Below are positions 7,260 to 14,944 of a DNA stretch of 40,027 bases, piece after piece. Numbering within the stretch: position 1 is the first letter of the stretch; each line of letters begins with the position of its first letter. Under the pieces are notes generated by a model. That model did not search any database. It saw only the letters and a program-made list of their open reading frames with translations, and was not told the origin of the DNA. The position numbers were made by a program, and so were the translations under genes. Source of the DNA: Syntrophomonadaceae bacterium (lineage in GTDB: Bacteria > Bacillota > DSM-12270 > Thermacetogeniales > Thermacetogeniaceae); NCBI GenBank assembly GCA_012840405.1, contig DULM01000149.1, positions 1 through 40,027 of the forward strand, in the 5' to 3' direction.

Positions 7260-7287
7260 ACCGGTGTACTCTCTGCACTGGTTTTTT
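7260..7287 (+). terminator. Riboswitch-controlled intrinsic terminator before the activator
   Basis: CCGGTG (7261-7266) pairs with CACTGG (7276-7281), plus an A-T closing pair, followed by six T's (7282-7287). Its loop and upper stem, TACTCTC (7267-7273), can instead pair with GAGAGTA (7234-7240) of RNA element B, seven perfect pairs. The two structures exclude each other, which is the standard attenuation design. No gene ends just upstream, so this hairpin makes sense only as a leader attenuator. Confidence 0.75.
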
Positions 7288-7429
7288 GTTTCATAACCTT
7301 CCTTGATAAAATCACATATTCACAACATACCTAACTCAGCCCCTAAACACCAGCAGACATAACAACAAACTGACCCAACTATATATACTAGTTTGATAAT
7401 ACCTGTTCCGCAGGAAAGGAGATAATAAA

Positions 7430-9415
7430 ATGCATACTGCTGAACAAGACAATATCAATATCAAAAAAGCATGGTTAAAGTTTGTACAAACTGGAACCAT
7501 CGACCCCATTGTACGGCCTGTAATCGCCGACTCCTGGCGCCGCTCCTACCGGGCTGGGGTTGATCCATTTTGTGGTGTCAATCACCATAACTCTCTGAGC
7601 GAGCCTCAACTGGATGAATTACTGGAAAAACACCGGGACTTTATTGATATCGCCAAAAGATTTATGTATAACATTTACCATTTTGTTAAAGGTTCTGGTT
7701 TTGTTGTCATCCTATCTGATGATAGAGGTTACATAATGGAAATAATGGGTGACAGTGACACACTGTTAAATGCAGTTAAGTTAAATTTGGTGAAAGGTGC
7801 CTGTTGGGCTGAACAAGTAGAAGGTACAAACGGATTGGGTACAGCCCTCGCCACAAAAAAACCAGTTCAGGTCTCAGGATACGAACATTACTGCCAGCGA
7901 ACCCAAAGTTGGACCTGCTCAGCTGCACCCATCTACGATGGTAATAAACTGATCGGTGCTCTTCAAATGTCAGGTCCCTCATCAAAAACACACCTGCATA
8001 CCCTAGGCATGGTTGTGGCAGCTGTGGAGGCCATTGAGCACGAAATAAAGGTCAAAAGGCAAAACAGCAAGCTGATCCTGCTAAACAACCAACTCAAACA
8101 AATTTTCCTCACAGTATCTGACGGAGTAATTGTTGTAAACAAAGAAGGTAGAATAAAACAAATTAATCCGGTAGCAAAGACATTTATTAATAACAACAGC
8201 CAGAAAAAACTTAACACTTTTATCAATCAGATACCGACAATCGAACAGATGCTTCAAGAGGGAAAACCCTACTTTGATAAAGAAATTACAGTTTCTGCAG
8301 GCACCTATACAAACCGCTTTCTTTCTACAGGAAAACCCATCAAGAATGAACACGGAGAGATCATCGGGGGTGTTATCTTCCTTAATCCCATCAACAAAAT
8401 CAAGAAACTCGTAAACCGTTTCAGCGGAGCACATGCAACCTTTCGCTTCGAAGACATTCTTGGCAACAGCCCTAAAATACGAGAAGCAGTTTCTATCGCT
8501 TCCCGAGCGGCAGAAAGCGACAGCAGTGTGCTCCTTACCGGAGAGAGTGGTACAGGGAAAGAGGTCTTCGCCCAGGCAATCCACAACAAAAGTCCTCGCA
8601 GGAACGGGCCTTTTATTGCTGTAAACTGTGGGGCAATTCCAAGGGAACTGATCGCCAGTGAACTCTTTGGCTATGAGGAAGGAGCATTTACCGGCGCTCA
8701 GCGAGGGGGACGCACAGGGAAGTTCGAACTGGCGTCAGGTGGCACACTGTTCCTTGATGAAATCGGAGACATGCCCCTGGAACAACAGGTAGCCTTGCTG
8801 CGGGTACTTCAGGATAAACAAATCACACGCATCGGAGGAGACAAGGCTATTTTCGTGGATGTGCGTATCATCTGCGCAACCAACAAGAACCTGGAGTTAG
8901 AAGTGGTCAAAGGTAACTTCCGCCAGGATCTGTACTACAGACTCAATGTTATCTCTATTGAGCTTCCTCCCCTGCGGAAGCGTAAGGAAGATATTCCTCT
9001 GCTCTTTGATCACTTTTTGCAGGAAACTAGCCGCAAACTTGGAATCAAGATCAACTTCGTAGATCCTGAAATCATTACTTACCTGCAGCAGTATCAATGG
9101 CCGGGCAATATCCGAGAATTTCAAAATGTTATCGAAAGAATGGTCAACCTATCAAACGGTGGGAATCTCGGAATCGAGCATATCCCAAAAGAAATAATTA
9201 TTCAGCAAATCAAGCCCAATTCCCTAATAAAACCACTAACTACAACCAGCAATGATAATATAAAAATCAAAGAATTATTAGCAGAAAAAGAGCGACAAGA
9301 AATTATCTCCACACTTCTCAATAACAATGGCAATATCAGCAGAACAGCAAAAGATCTGCATATATCCCGCCCGACACTCTATCGAAAAATGCGAAAACTA
9401 AATATCTCTCTCTAA
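7430..9415 (+). CDS. Sigma-54-dependent transcriptional activator (GAF-PAS-AAA+-Fis HTH)
   Basis: Enhancer-binding protein of 661 residues, AcoR-like in layout. Residues about 65-205 form a GAF-type sensor domain, about 225-330 a PAS-like domain, about 345-575 the AAA+ motor and 634-656 a Fis-type helix-turn-helix. The motor has Walker A GESGTGKE (near 370), the sigma-54 contact loop GAFTGA (near 418) and Walker B LFLDEIGD (near 440), so it should be a working activator. Start ATG follows AAAGGAG. It is the only plus-strand gene of the window and is divergent from aldH, whose promoter is of the sigma-54 class, so aldH is its most likely target. Its own leader carries RNA element B and an attenuator. 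There is no receiver domain, so the GAF and PAS domains probably bind a small molecule, which is unknown. Confidence 0.95.
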   Translation: MHTAEQDNINIKKAWLKFVQTGTIDPIVRPVIADSWRRSYRAGVDPFCGVNHHNSLSEPQLDELLEKHRDFIDIAKRFMYNIYHFVKGSGFVVILSDDRGYIMEIMGDSDTLLNAVKLNLVKGACWAEQVEGTNGLGTALATKKPVQVSGYEHYCQRTQSWTCSAAPIYDGNKLIGALQMSGPSSKTHLHTLGMVVAAVEAIEHEIKVKRQNSKLILLNNQLKQIFLTVSDGVIVVNKEGRIKQINPVAKTFINNNSQKKLNTFINQIPTIEQMLQEGKPYFDKEITVSAGTYTNRFLSTGKPIKNEHGEIIGGVIFLNPINKIKKLVNRFSGAHATFRFEDILGNSPKIREAVSIASRAAESDSSVLLTGESGTGKEVFAQAIHNKSPRRNGPFIAVNCGAIPRELIASELFGYEEGAFTGAQRGGRTGKFELASGGTLFLDEIGDMPLEQQVALLRVLQDKQITRIGGDKAIFVDVRIICATNKNLELEVVKGNFRQDLYYRLNVISIELPPLRKRKEDIPLLFDHFLQETSRKLGIKINFVDPEIITYLQQYQWPGNIREFQNVIERMVNLSNGGNLGIEHIPKEIIIQQIKPNSLIKPLTTTSNDNIKIKELLAEKERQEIISTLLNNNGNISRTAKDLHISRPTLYRKMRKLNISL

Positions 9416-9430
9416 ATATAAATGATTTCC

Positions 9431-9472
9431 GAACACTGCCGAACACCACTTTGACAGTTCCCGTGTTTTTTT
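9431..9472 (+). terminator. Probable terminator of the sigma-54 activator gene
   Basis: GAA-(2)-CTGCC (9431-9440) pairs with GACAG-TTC (9453-9460), eight pairs with a two-base bulge and one G-U, followed after CCGTG by seven T's. It lies 16 bp after the activator stop, and the convergent activase gene ends at 9476. Confidence 0.45.
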
Positions 9473-9475
9473 CCT

Positions 9476-10453
9476 CTAAGCAGATGTTTCTGCTTTTGAG
9501 GCTGTCCATCGTCCACAGCGGTCCCCCCATCTGGCAAGAAGAGATTCATCCTGCTTAATTTCAATAACCTCACAAGCATTGGGACAGCCCTGACAGATGA
9601 AACTGCTGTTCTGAAACTGCTGGTTGGTAACCCCAAAACCTCGAAACTGCGTCTTTTCCCCATGCTCTAATATATGATCCCTTGCCAACAAAGCAACACC
9701 ATATGCACCCATAACATCAAAATGCTGGGGCACTATAATCTCTGTCTGCAAGGCTTTTTTGAAGGCTTCTCTCATTCCAGCATTGGCCGCAACCCCACCT
9801 TGAAAAACCACAGGTGGGCGAATCTCCAACCCTTTTCCTATATTGTTGAGATAATTACGCACCAATGCTTCACAGAGGCCGGCGACAATATCAGGCAGGG
9901 AATACCCCATTTGCTGTTTGTGGATCATGTCTGATTCGGCAAAAACAGTGCAGCGGCCAGCTATCCGAACAGGATTTGTTGCTCTCAAAGCTATATCTCC
10001 AAAATCTTCTATGGAAAGATTGAGCCTGCTGGCCTGCTGATCCAGAAATGAGCCAGTGCCAGCAGCACATACCGTGTTCATGGCGAAATCAACTACAATA
10101 CCATCTTTGATAATAATAATTTTTGAGTCCTGCCCCCCTATCTCCAGCACGGTCTGGACACCCGGCACAGCATGTAGTGCAGCTACAGCATGGGAGGTTA
10201 TTTCATTTTTTACCAGGTCTGCTCCTACCAGAACACCCGCTAGTGCTCGGGCACTTCCTGTAGTGCCTACACCACAGATGCGGTCCTTTTTTGTCAAACG
10301 CTCATTGAGCAAAGATAATCCCTGCTGTACCGCTTTGATAGGCTGTCCCTGTGTGCGGAGATAAAGTGGTGATAAATACATTTCTCCTTCAGGGTCGATC
10401 ACAACCAAATTTGTGCTGACAGACCCCACATCAATTCCTAAAAACAGATCCAC
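9476..10453 (-). CDS. BadF/HgdC-type [4Fe-4S] ATPase (acyl-CoA dehydratase activase family)
   Basis: ASKHA-fold ATPase of 325 residues. The phosphate loops are GIDVGSVSTNLVVID at the N-terminus, VLEIGGQDSKI and FQGGVAANAG. The cluster ligands typical of the family are in NTVCAAGTGSF and AGRCTVFAESD, one bridging [4Fe-4S] per dimer. A C-terminal extension adds CQGCPNACE and a later Cys, beyond the usual core of about 260 residues. The GTG start at 10453 has GGAGG 9 nt upstream and overlaps the end of the preceding HgdB-like gene by 23 bp. Known relatives use ATP to drive a low-potential electron into a 2-hydroxyacyl-CoA dehydratase, benzoyl-CoA reductase or double-cubane protein. Which substrate this one serves is not shown here. 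Confidence 0.9.
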   Translation of the reverse strand: MDLFLGIDVGSVSTNLVVIDPEGEMYLSPLYLRTQGQPIKAVQQGLSLLNERLTKKDRICGVGTTGSARALAGVLVGADLVKNEITSHAVAALHAVPGVQTVLEIGGQDSKIIIIKDGIVVDFAMNTVCAAGTGSFLDQQASRLNLSIEDFGDIALRATNPVRIAGRCTVFAESDMIHKQQMGYSLPDIVAGLCEALVRNYLNNIGKGLEIRPPVVFQGGVAANAGMREAFKKALQTEIIVPQHFDVMGAYGVALLARDHILEHGEKTQFRGFGVTNQQFQNSSFICQGCPNACEVIEIKQDESLLARWGDRCGRWTASKAETSA

Positions 10454-11546
10454 TCATCTGTTCCTCCTTTTTTCTGCTGCGAGCAGCAGCAAGATCAAGA
10501 AAGGCCTCCAGTCGTGTCTGAATTCCTGCTTCTCCTGAGTGTTCATCCAGATAAAAGGTAAGCAATGGAATATCATAATCCTTTGCTAAAGCCGGAAACA
10601 CCGAATGGGCAACTATTTCCGGCATACAGGTCAAAGGTGCCAGCTGAATAACACCATCATAATCCCTGCGGGCAAAGCCAACTGTACAGCCAACAGTCTC
10701 CACACCATGCCCGCCCACAAAGGAGTTTAGGTATGGGGAGGCAAGCTCTTTGTCATGAGCACATTCATATTTAACCCGCAGCAACCCCCCAAAAAGGTGC
10801 TCATTTATCCAGGCACTTAACCAAATGCTCCTGTTAACCTCCACTCCCAATAAACCCAAACGCTTTTCCATTTCATAATTAGCAAAAGGCTCTAAGACCG
10901 TGAAGATTTCTCCCACCAGACCGATGCGCAGTGGTTTTTTCTGTTGCTTCTTTAACTTTCCGGTCTTCTGTTGATAATCAACAACCACACCCTGTACTGT
11001 TCTTCGATCTCCAGCACCGTCAATCTCCTGTAAAGCTTCTCGATACAGTTTTTCCAACCGCAGTGGATCCTCCACCCGAGGGCGCAGGTAAAGTAATCGC
11101 CCTTCAACTTCGTCAATGGCCCTGGCCTTACACCAGGCAAATCTTATAGCTTTAATTACCTGCCACCAGGAAAGAGTTCCGATCAGATAGCGTATTTTAT
11201 CTTTAACCTCCTGGAAGCTCACATCAGGGGGTTCCAAAACTACCATTTCCATATTAACTCCCAGATCAGAGAGGATCTGCTGCTGCACCTGGGCATAGTA
11301 ACCGAACCGGCAGGGTCCTACACCACCAGCCATTAAAATGGTATCTGCCCCCTTTTCATGAGCCTCCAAATAGTTTCCCAGATTAAGTTTAAAAGGGAAA
11401 CAGGCAAACTCGGGTGAATATCGAACCCCCAATTCCACTGTTCTCCTGGAAGTTTGAGGTAGGAGTACAACCTCTAGGCCTAGACTAACCAGTAAAGCCC
11501 TAACGACAATGTACAGATTCCCCATATGGGGGTATGTGATTCGCAT
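10431..11546 (-). CDS. HgdB/DUF2229-like cluster protein (second of a pair)
   Basis: A 371-residue protein of the 2-hydroxyglutaryl-CoA dehydratase D-component-like family, often labelled activase-related. Family marks are YSPEFACFPFKLNLGN, GGVGPCRFGYY, LTCMPEIVAHS and SGEAGIQTRLEAFLDL. Cysteines at the FACFPF, GPCRFG, VGCTVGF and LTCMPE sites are candidates for an Fe-S cluster. It starts at ATG 11546 with GGAGG 7 nt upstream, 47 bp inside the end of the upstream paralogue, and its own end overlaps the ATPase gene. It is similar to the upstream gene in overall layout (N-terminal CxPxK site, central GLVGE/GLIGH segment, C-terminal EAGI-TRLEAF), so the two are probably duplicated subunits that work together as the acceptor for the ATPase. 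No catalytic function can be assigned. Confidence 0.85.
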   Translation of the reverse strand: MRITYPHMGNLYIVVRALLVSLGLEVVLLPQTSRRTVELGVRYSPEFACFPFKLNLGNYLEAHEKGADTILMAGGVGPCRFGYYAQVQQQILSDLGVNMEMVVLEPPDVSFQEVKDKIRYLIGTLSWWQVIKAIRFAWCKARAIDEVEGRLLYLRPRVEDPLRLEKLYREALQEIDGAGDRRTVQGVVVDYQQKTGKLKKQQKKPLRIGLVGEIFTVLEPFANYEMEKRLGLLGVEVNRSIWLSAWINEHLFGGLLRVKYECAHDKELASPYLNSFVGGHGVETVGCTVGFARRDYDGVIQLAPLTCMPEIVAHSVFPALAKDYDIPLLTFYLDEHSGEAGIQTRLEAFLDLAAARSRKKEEQMSGSVFRN

Positions 11547-12528
11547 ACTTCAGCCTCCAAACAATCATTTCTGTAAAAGCCTCCAGCCGGGTATTAATAC
11601 CAGCCTCACCGGTATGCTCATCAATGGTGAGCATCATCAATGGCATATTCTGATGCTTGGCTGTTCTGGCCACCAATTCCTCAACCAGCGCTTCTGGGCC
11701 GCAGCCGAAAGAGGTTAAATAGATCACACCGTCCAGTTTTTGAGAACTGAAAAATCTGAAAGCTGATCCAACCATCCTTTTACCAAGGGTCCAGAACATC
11801 CGCTTAGGAAGGCTGGCGGCTTCCTTCTCTATCTCATCAGCTTGCAGGGATTCGGGCGTTACAACAACTGCTCCCAGTTGCTGGAGTTTTTTGATCAAGT
11901 TCATACTGATAAATGGATCATAAACATTGTAAGGATGTCCGATTAAACCGATGCGCAAAGGCTTGCTAGAGGAATTAACAGGAATTTCAGGAATAGCTAT
12001 ACCTTTTATCGCATCGGGAAGCATCAGCCCAGAATTCAACCGCTTCCAGAAAAACTGCTGTGCCTGCAAAGCAGCCTCTAAGGCATCTTCGATCAGCTTG
12101 CGATCAGCGGTCAAGCTGTTCCCCGCATCCCGTAAACAATCTACCCAACACTGGACAGGGTTTCCCTCTTTGCCGGCATCCACAGTGGTGTCTATCAGAG
12201 GAGGGAGTTTATTGATCCGCGCCTTTAGCATATCGGGGATTCCCATAAACTTGGGGCAAATATATTCTTTCGCCTCCACTCTGGTGATACGGGGCACAAA
12301 CAGATAATCCACTCTGCCGGCAAGGTAGGCAACATGCCCAAAATACACCTTGACCGGCAGACATACCTCACTCAAGGTGCTCTTGATACCTTGATCCAGT
12401 ATTGCCTTATTGGTCTCTGGAGAGAGAACAACCTCACAGCCTAGCCTAGTAAAAAACTCATACCAAAGAGGGTAGTAATAATAATAGAGCAGTGCACGGG
12501 GAATACCTATCTTTTTTATCCTTATCAC
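11500..12528 (-). CDS. HgdB/DUF2229-like cluster protein (first of a pair)
   Basis: A 342-residue protein opening with KKIGIPRALLYYYYYPLW, a signature of the DUF2229/HgdB-like group. It carries EVCLPVKVYFGH, GLIGHPYNVYDP, TSFGCGPEALVEE and TGEAGINTRLEAF; the two cysteines in conserved positions (VCLPVK and GCGPEA) match those of its downstream paralogue. The GTG at 12528 follows AAGGG with almost no spacing, so the exact start is uncertain, and a few codons either way are possible. It begins the three-gene operon right after the spoVA terminator, whose U-tract lies only 7 bp away, so its promoter must overlap that terminator or be fed by read-through. In many bacteria these parts are fused into one very large protein; here they are three separate genes. 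Confidence 0.83.
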   Translation of the reverse strand: MIRIKKIGIPRALLYYYYYPLWYEFFTRLGCEVVLSPETNKAILDQGIKSTLSEVCLPVKVYFGHVAYLAGRVDYLFVPRITRVEAKEYICPKFMGIPDMLKARINKLPPLIDTTVDAGKEGNPVQCWVDCLRDAGNSLTADRKLIEDALEAALQAQQFFWKRLNSGLMLPDAIKGIAIPEIPVNSSSKPLRIGLIGHPYNVYDPFISMNLIKKLQQLGAVVVTPESLQADEIEKEAASLPKRMFWTLGKRMVGSAFRFFSSQKLDGVIYLTSFGCGPEALVEELVARTAKHQNMPLMMLTIDEHTGEAGINTRLEAFTEMIVWRLKYANHIPPYGESVHCR

Positions 12529-12534
12529 CCCTTA

Positions 12535-12575
12535 TAAAAAATTACCGATCACTGAAAGGTCTCTGCTGATCGGTA
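12535..12575 (-). terminator. Intrinsic terminator of the spoVA operon
   Basis: TACCGATCA and TGATCGGTA (12543-12551 and 12567-12575) form a perfect nine-pair stem with a 15-nt loop. On the minus strand it is followed by AATTTTTTA. It sits 70 bp after spoVAE and just before the HgdB-like operon. Confidence 0.85.
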
Positions 12576-12645
12576 TCAGGTACAACCCTATCATTGAGTT
12601 CATCTTCCAAGAGAAGCTATGGTGGTTGACTACAGACAAACCCAC

Positions 12646-13005
12646 TTAACTGCGCGGGTTGAACAGCACAGCAAAGGCATAACCGAAAATTACAGCAGCA
12701 GCAACACCTACTGCTGTAGATTCTATCCCTCCGGAAAAGGCCCCCAGCAGCCCTTTTTGTTCTACCGCCTTGATGGCACCCTGGGCTAAGCTGTGCCCAA
12801 AGCCTGAAAGGGGAATGGTTGCACCCGCTCCCGCTAGGTCCACCAGAGGCTGATAAAGGCCAACTGAACTCAGCAAAACCCCGCCGGTGACATAGCCAAC
12901 AAGGATGTGGGCCGGGGTGATAGAGGGTCTGGTCAGATCCATAAGCAGTTGTCCAATTACACAGATCAGGCCTCCCACAACAAAAGCCAATAATATTTTC
13001 AGCAA
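12646..13005 (-). CDS. spoVAE: Stage V sporulation protein AE (SpoVAE, short form)
   Basis: Small membrane protein of 119 residues with about four hydrophobic segments, from LKILLAFVVGGLICVIG to VIFGYAFAVLFNP. The middle segment has the SpoVA-type ATIPLSGFGHSLAQGAIKAV, very like the ITGFANSIVAPAMEYK segment of SpoVAC. It starts at a TTG (13005) after AGGTGAGGA and follows spoVAD by 12 bp. In spores the SpoVA proteins form the inner-membrane channel that moves dipicolinic acid and calcium into the forespore and out at germination. The set here is spoVAC-AD-AE only, the core trio usual in Clostridia; AA, AB, AF and others are not in the operon. Confidence 0.95.
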   Translation of the reverse strand: MLKILLAFVVGGLICVIGQLLMDLTRPSITPAHILVGYVTGGVLLSSVGLYQPLVDLAGAGATIPLSGFGHSLAQGAIKAVEQKGLLGAFSGGIESTAVGVAAAVIFGYAFAVLFNPRS

Positions 13006-13017
13006 TCCTCACCTCTT

Positions 13018-14025
13018 TCAACTGGAAACAACAACAGCATGAGCAATAGCAGGGATCGATTCCCCCTGCTGACAGGTAATCGGGCTCATCAAAGCACCTG
13101 TTGCCATCAAAAGTATGTTTTTATATTTTTGCTCCTTGAGCTCTGAATAAAAATATCCCGCGAAGACAGCTGCCGCACACCCACAACCGCTGCCTCCGGC
13201 ATGCATATCCTGTTTTTCGGTGTCATATAACATAAGTCCACAGTCGCGCAGTTTGTCAGCGGGATTACAGCCCTGTTTTTTCAGCAGCTCTATCAACAGC
13301 TTTTGGCCAACCTTCCCTAGATCCCCAGTCACAATCAGATCATAGGAATCAGGGTTAGTGCCTGTATCCTTAAAATGGGTCAACAGGGTATCAGCTGCTG
13401 CAGGAGCCATAGCCGCACCCATGTTATTCATATCGGTGATACCCATATCCACCACTTTGCCTATAGTTCCGCCAACAATACGGGGGCCATCCCCTTGAGC
13501 CTCGACAACAAGAGCACCGCTGGCTGTAGCTGTCCATTGACCAGTGGCCGGCCGCTGCACCCCCTGCTCTACAGGGAAACGAAACTGCCTTTCCGCAGTA
13601 AGGTGATGGCTGGAGGAAGCCAACAGAACACGCTCGGCAAATCCGCCATCAATCAGCATACTGGCCAGCAGCATCGCCTCCACAAAGGTGGAGCAGGCTC
13701 CAAATAAGCCGAAAAAGGGGATCTCCAGACCCCGTGCTGAGTAATTGGCGCTGACGATCTGGTTAAGTAAATCCCCTGCTAAAAAAAGATCAGCATCCTG
13801 GGTCTCCAGTTTGATCTTTTTTAAAGCCAGTTTGCCGCTTTCCTCCAGCATTTTACATTCAGCCTTCTCCCAACTCTTTTCGCCAAAAAGGGGATCATCA
13901 ATGACCCAATCAAAATATTGAGCCAGGGGCCCTGCTCCCTCTTCAGGTCCAACAATAGTCGCACTGGAGGTAATCACAGGAGGTTGAGAAAAACTAACAG
14001 ACTGCTGTCCAACTTTTTGCCCCAT
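13018..14025 (-). CDS. spoVAD: Stage V sporulation protein AD (SpoVAD)
   Basis: Thiolase-fold protein of 335 residues. Family marks are SVSFSQPPVITSSATIVGPEEG at the N-terminus (typical wording broken here only for description), FGLFGACSTFVEAMLLAS around the site of the ketoacyl-synthase cysteine, and GGSGCGCAAAVFAGY near the C-terminus. SpoVAD binds dipicolinic acid on the inner face of the spore inner membrane and works with SpoVAC and SpoVAE. The ATG at 14025 has AGAGGTGA at 5-6 nt. It sits 12 bp downstream of spoVAC and 12 bp upstream of spoVAE, so the trio is translationally compact. The length is as expected for the family, with no sign of damage. Confidence 0.96.
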   Translation of the reverse strand: MGQKVGQQSVSFSQPPVITSSATIVGPEEGAGPLAQYFDWVIDDPLFGEKSWEKAECKMLEESGKLALKKIKLETQDADLFLAGDLLNQIVSANYSARGLEIPFFGLFGACSTFVEAMLLASMLIDGGFAERVLLASSSHHLTAERQFRFPVEQGVQRPATGQWTATASGALVVEAQGDGPRIVGGTIGKVVDMGITDMNNMGAAMAPAAADTLLTHFKDTGTNPDSYDLIVTGDLGKVGQKLLIELLKKQGCNPADKLRDCGLMLYDTEKQDMHAGGSGCGCAAAVFAGYFYSELKEQKYKNILLMATGALMSPITCQQGESIPAIAHAVVVSS

Positions 14026-14037
14026 CCTGCATCACCT

Positions 14038-14514
14038 CTACTGCAGCAGATAATAGATGATCCCAATCAAACAAGATGTAATGATCCCGTAAACAAGCAC
14101 TGGGCCTGCGACTGTAAATAGCTTCGCCCCTACTCCAAAAAGAAAACCCTCCCTTTTATACTCCATAGCCGGAGCAACTATCGAGTTGGCAAAACCTGTT
14201 ATTGGAATAATTGATCCAGCTCCACCTATCTTCCCTATCTGGTCATAGACACCAATTCCGGTTAAAAATGCACCCAGAAAAACCATTGTGCCTGCGGTAA
14301 CAGCTGCAGCCTCCCGTTCACCAAGACCCTGACTGATAAAAAAGTCAAGAAACAGCTGTCCGATGACACAAATAGTGCCGCCCACTAAAAAAGCCATTAC
14401 ACAGTTTTTCAAAATGTTGTGTTTAGGTTTGACACTTTCCACCAGCAGCCTGTATTCTTCTCTTTGATTCTCTTGCTCCTGCTGCTGTTCATTGTTACCT
14501 TTCACAGCTACCAT
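14038..14514 (-). CDS. spoVAC: Stage V sporulation protein AC (SpoVAC)
   Basis: Membrane protein of 158 residues. A charged cytoplasmic N-terminus rich in Gln/Glu (NNEQQQEQENQREEY) precedes the SpoVAC motif LVESVKPKHNILKNCVMAFL and four hydrophobic segments with GSIIPITGFANSIV in the middle. SpoVAC of Bacillus is reported to act as a mechanosensitive channel for dipicolinate release. The ATG at 14514 has only a closely spaced AGGG; a GTG three codons later (14505) is better spaced from it. First gene of the spoVAC-AD-AE operon; a forespore (sigma-G) promoter is expected upstream, but I could not pick out a convincing one in the 68 bp available. Confidence 0.95.
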   Translation of the reverse strand: MVAVKGNNEQQQEQENQREEYRLLVESVKPKHNILKNCVMAFLVGGTICVIGQLFLDFFISQGLGEREAAAVTAGTMVFLGAFLTGIGVYDQIGKIGGAGSIIPITGFANSIVAPAMEYKREGFLFGVGAKLFTVAGPVLVYGIITSCLIGIIYYLLQ

Positions 14515-14538
14515 CCCTATTTCTCATAAAAGATAGAG

Positions 14539-14560
14539 AGAGTACCAAAAATGGTACTCT
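14539..14560 (-). terminator. Hairpin after the dodecin gene, possible terminator
   Basis: AGAGTACC-aaaaat-GGTACTCT is a perfect eight-pair hairpin located 22 bp after the dodecin stop. The minus-strand tail CTCTATCTTTT is only modestly U-rich, so termination may be partial. It also lies in the spoVAC upstream region and could serve as leader structure. Confidence 0.5.
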
Positions 14561-14582
14561 TTAAGCTTTGGCATCAATAGCT

Positions 14583-14780
14583 TTATGAGTCTTTATAAGC
14601 TATTCTCACATTGGCTTTATACTCATAGATTTGACCATCCCGAACCCCAGCTGTCAGGTTGGCAACCTCTACACCGGTTATATTGTTTACAGTCTTAGCA
14701 GCCTGCTGGACAGCGCCTTTGATAGCATCATCCCAACTGTTTGTTGATTCCCCTACAAGATCCATCACTTTAACTACCAT
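14583..14780 (-). CDS. Dodecin family flavin-binding protein
   Basis: A 65-residue protein matching dodecin over its whole length: MVVKVMDLVGES, then SWDDAIKGAVQQAAKTV with the tryptophan that stacks on the flavin, then the strand ending YKANVRIAYKDS. Dodecins assemble into hollow dodecamers that bind riboflavin, FMN or CoA and act as cofactor buffers. The ribosome site AAGGAGGGG is one of the strongest in the window, so high expression is likely. The gene is monocistronic, bounded by a strong terminator upstream (14840-14884) and a hairpin downstream, and lies between the sigF and spoVA operons. A spore-related role is suggested only by position. Confidence 0.9.
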   Translation of the reverse strand: MVVKVMDLVGESTNSWDDAIKGAVQQAAKTVNNITGVEVANLTAGVRDGQIYEYKANVRIAYKDS

Positions 14781-14839
14781 AGTTGACCCCTCCTTAATTT
14801 TTACTACTATTATTGCCTTCCTTGCTGGTAAATATACGC

Positions 14840-14884
14840 AAAAAAAGGCTGCTGCTCAAATGGTTCTGAGCCAGCAGCCTTTTT
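14840..14884 (-). terminator. Strong intrinsic terminator of the spoIIA-sigF operon
   Basis: GGCTGCTG (14847-14854) and CAGCAGCC (14872-14879) form an eight-pair GC-rich stem, with GCTC/GAGC-type pairs continuing inward. Seven T's follow on the minus strand and five on the plus strand, so it could work in both directions. It lies 60 bp after the sigF stop. Confidence 0.9.
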
Positions 14885-14944
14885 AGCAACAGAGAGTGAC
14901 ACAAAACTGCTGAACAAAAGTCTAATGATCAAAAAAAGAGTAAA

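Larger units (their letters stand above)
6597..7429. other. 833-bp AT-rich divergent regulatory region between aldH and the sigma-54 activator
   Basis: No coding frame is convincing here. Going rightwards the region holds the aldH leader with RNA element A (6719-6846), the sigma-54 promoter facing aldH (6878-6894), a dyad that could bind the activator (6945-6967), a 10-bp AATACGTATT palindrome (6989-6998), a vegetative-type promoter facing right (7078-7106), RNA element B (7139-7240), its terminator (7260-7287), and about 140 bp of unstructured leader to the activator start, which has AAAGGAG upstream. The stretches 6597-6718 and 7288-7420 show nothing further that I recognise. Confidence 0.8.

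Noticed and set aside
7960-8590. Several minus-strand open frames of 87-167 codons inside the sigma-54 activator gene
   Set aside because: They lie opposite a complete, well-conserved coding frame, have no ribosome sites and look like nothing known; they are antisense shadows.
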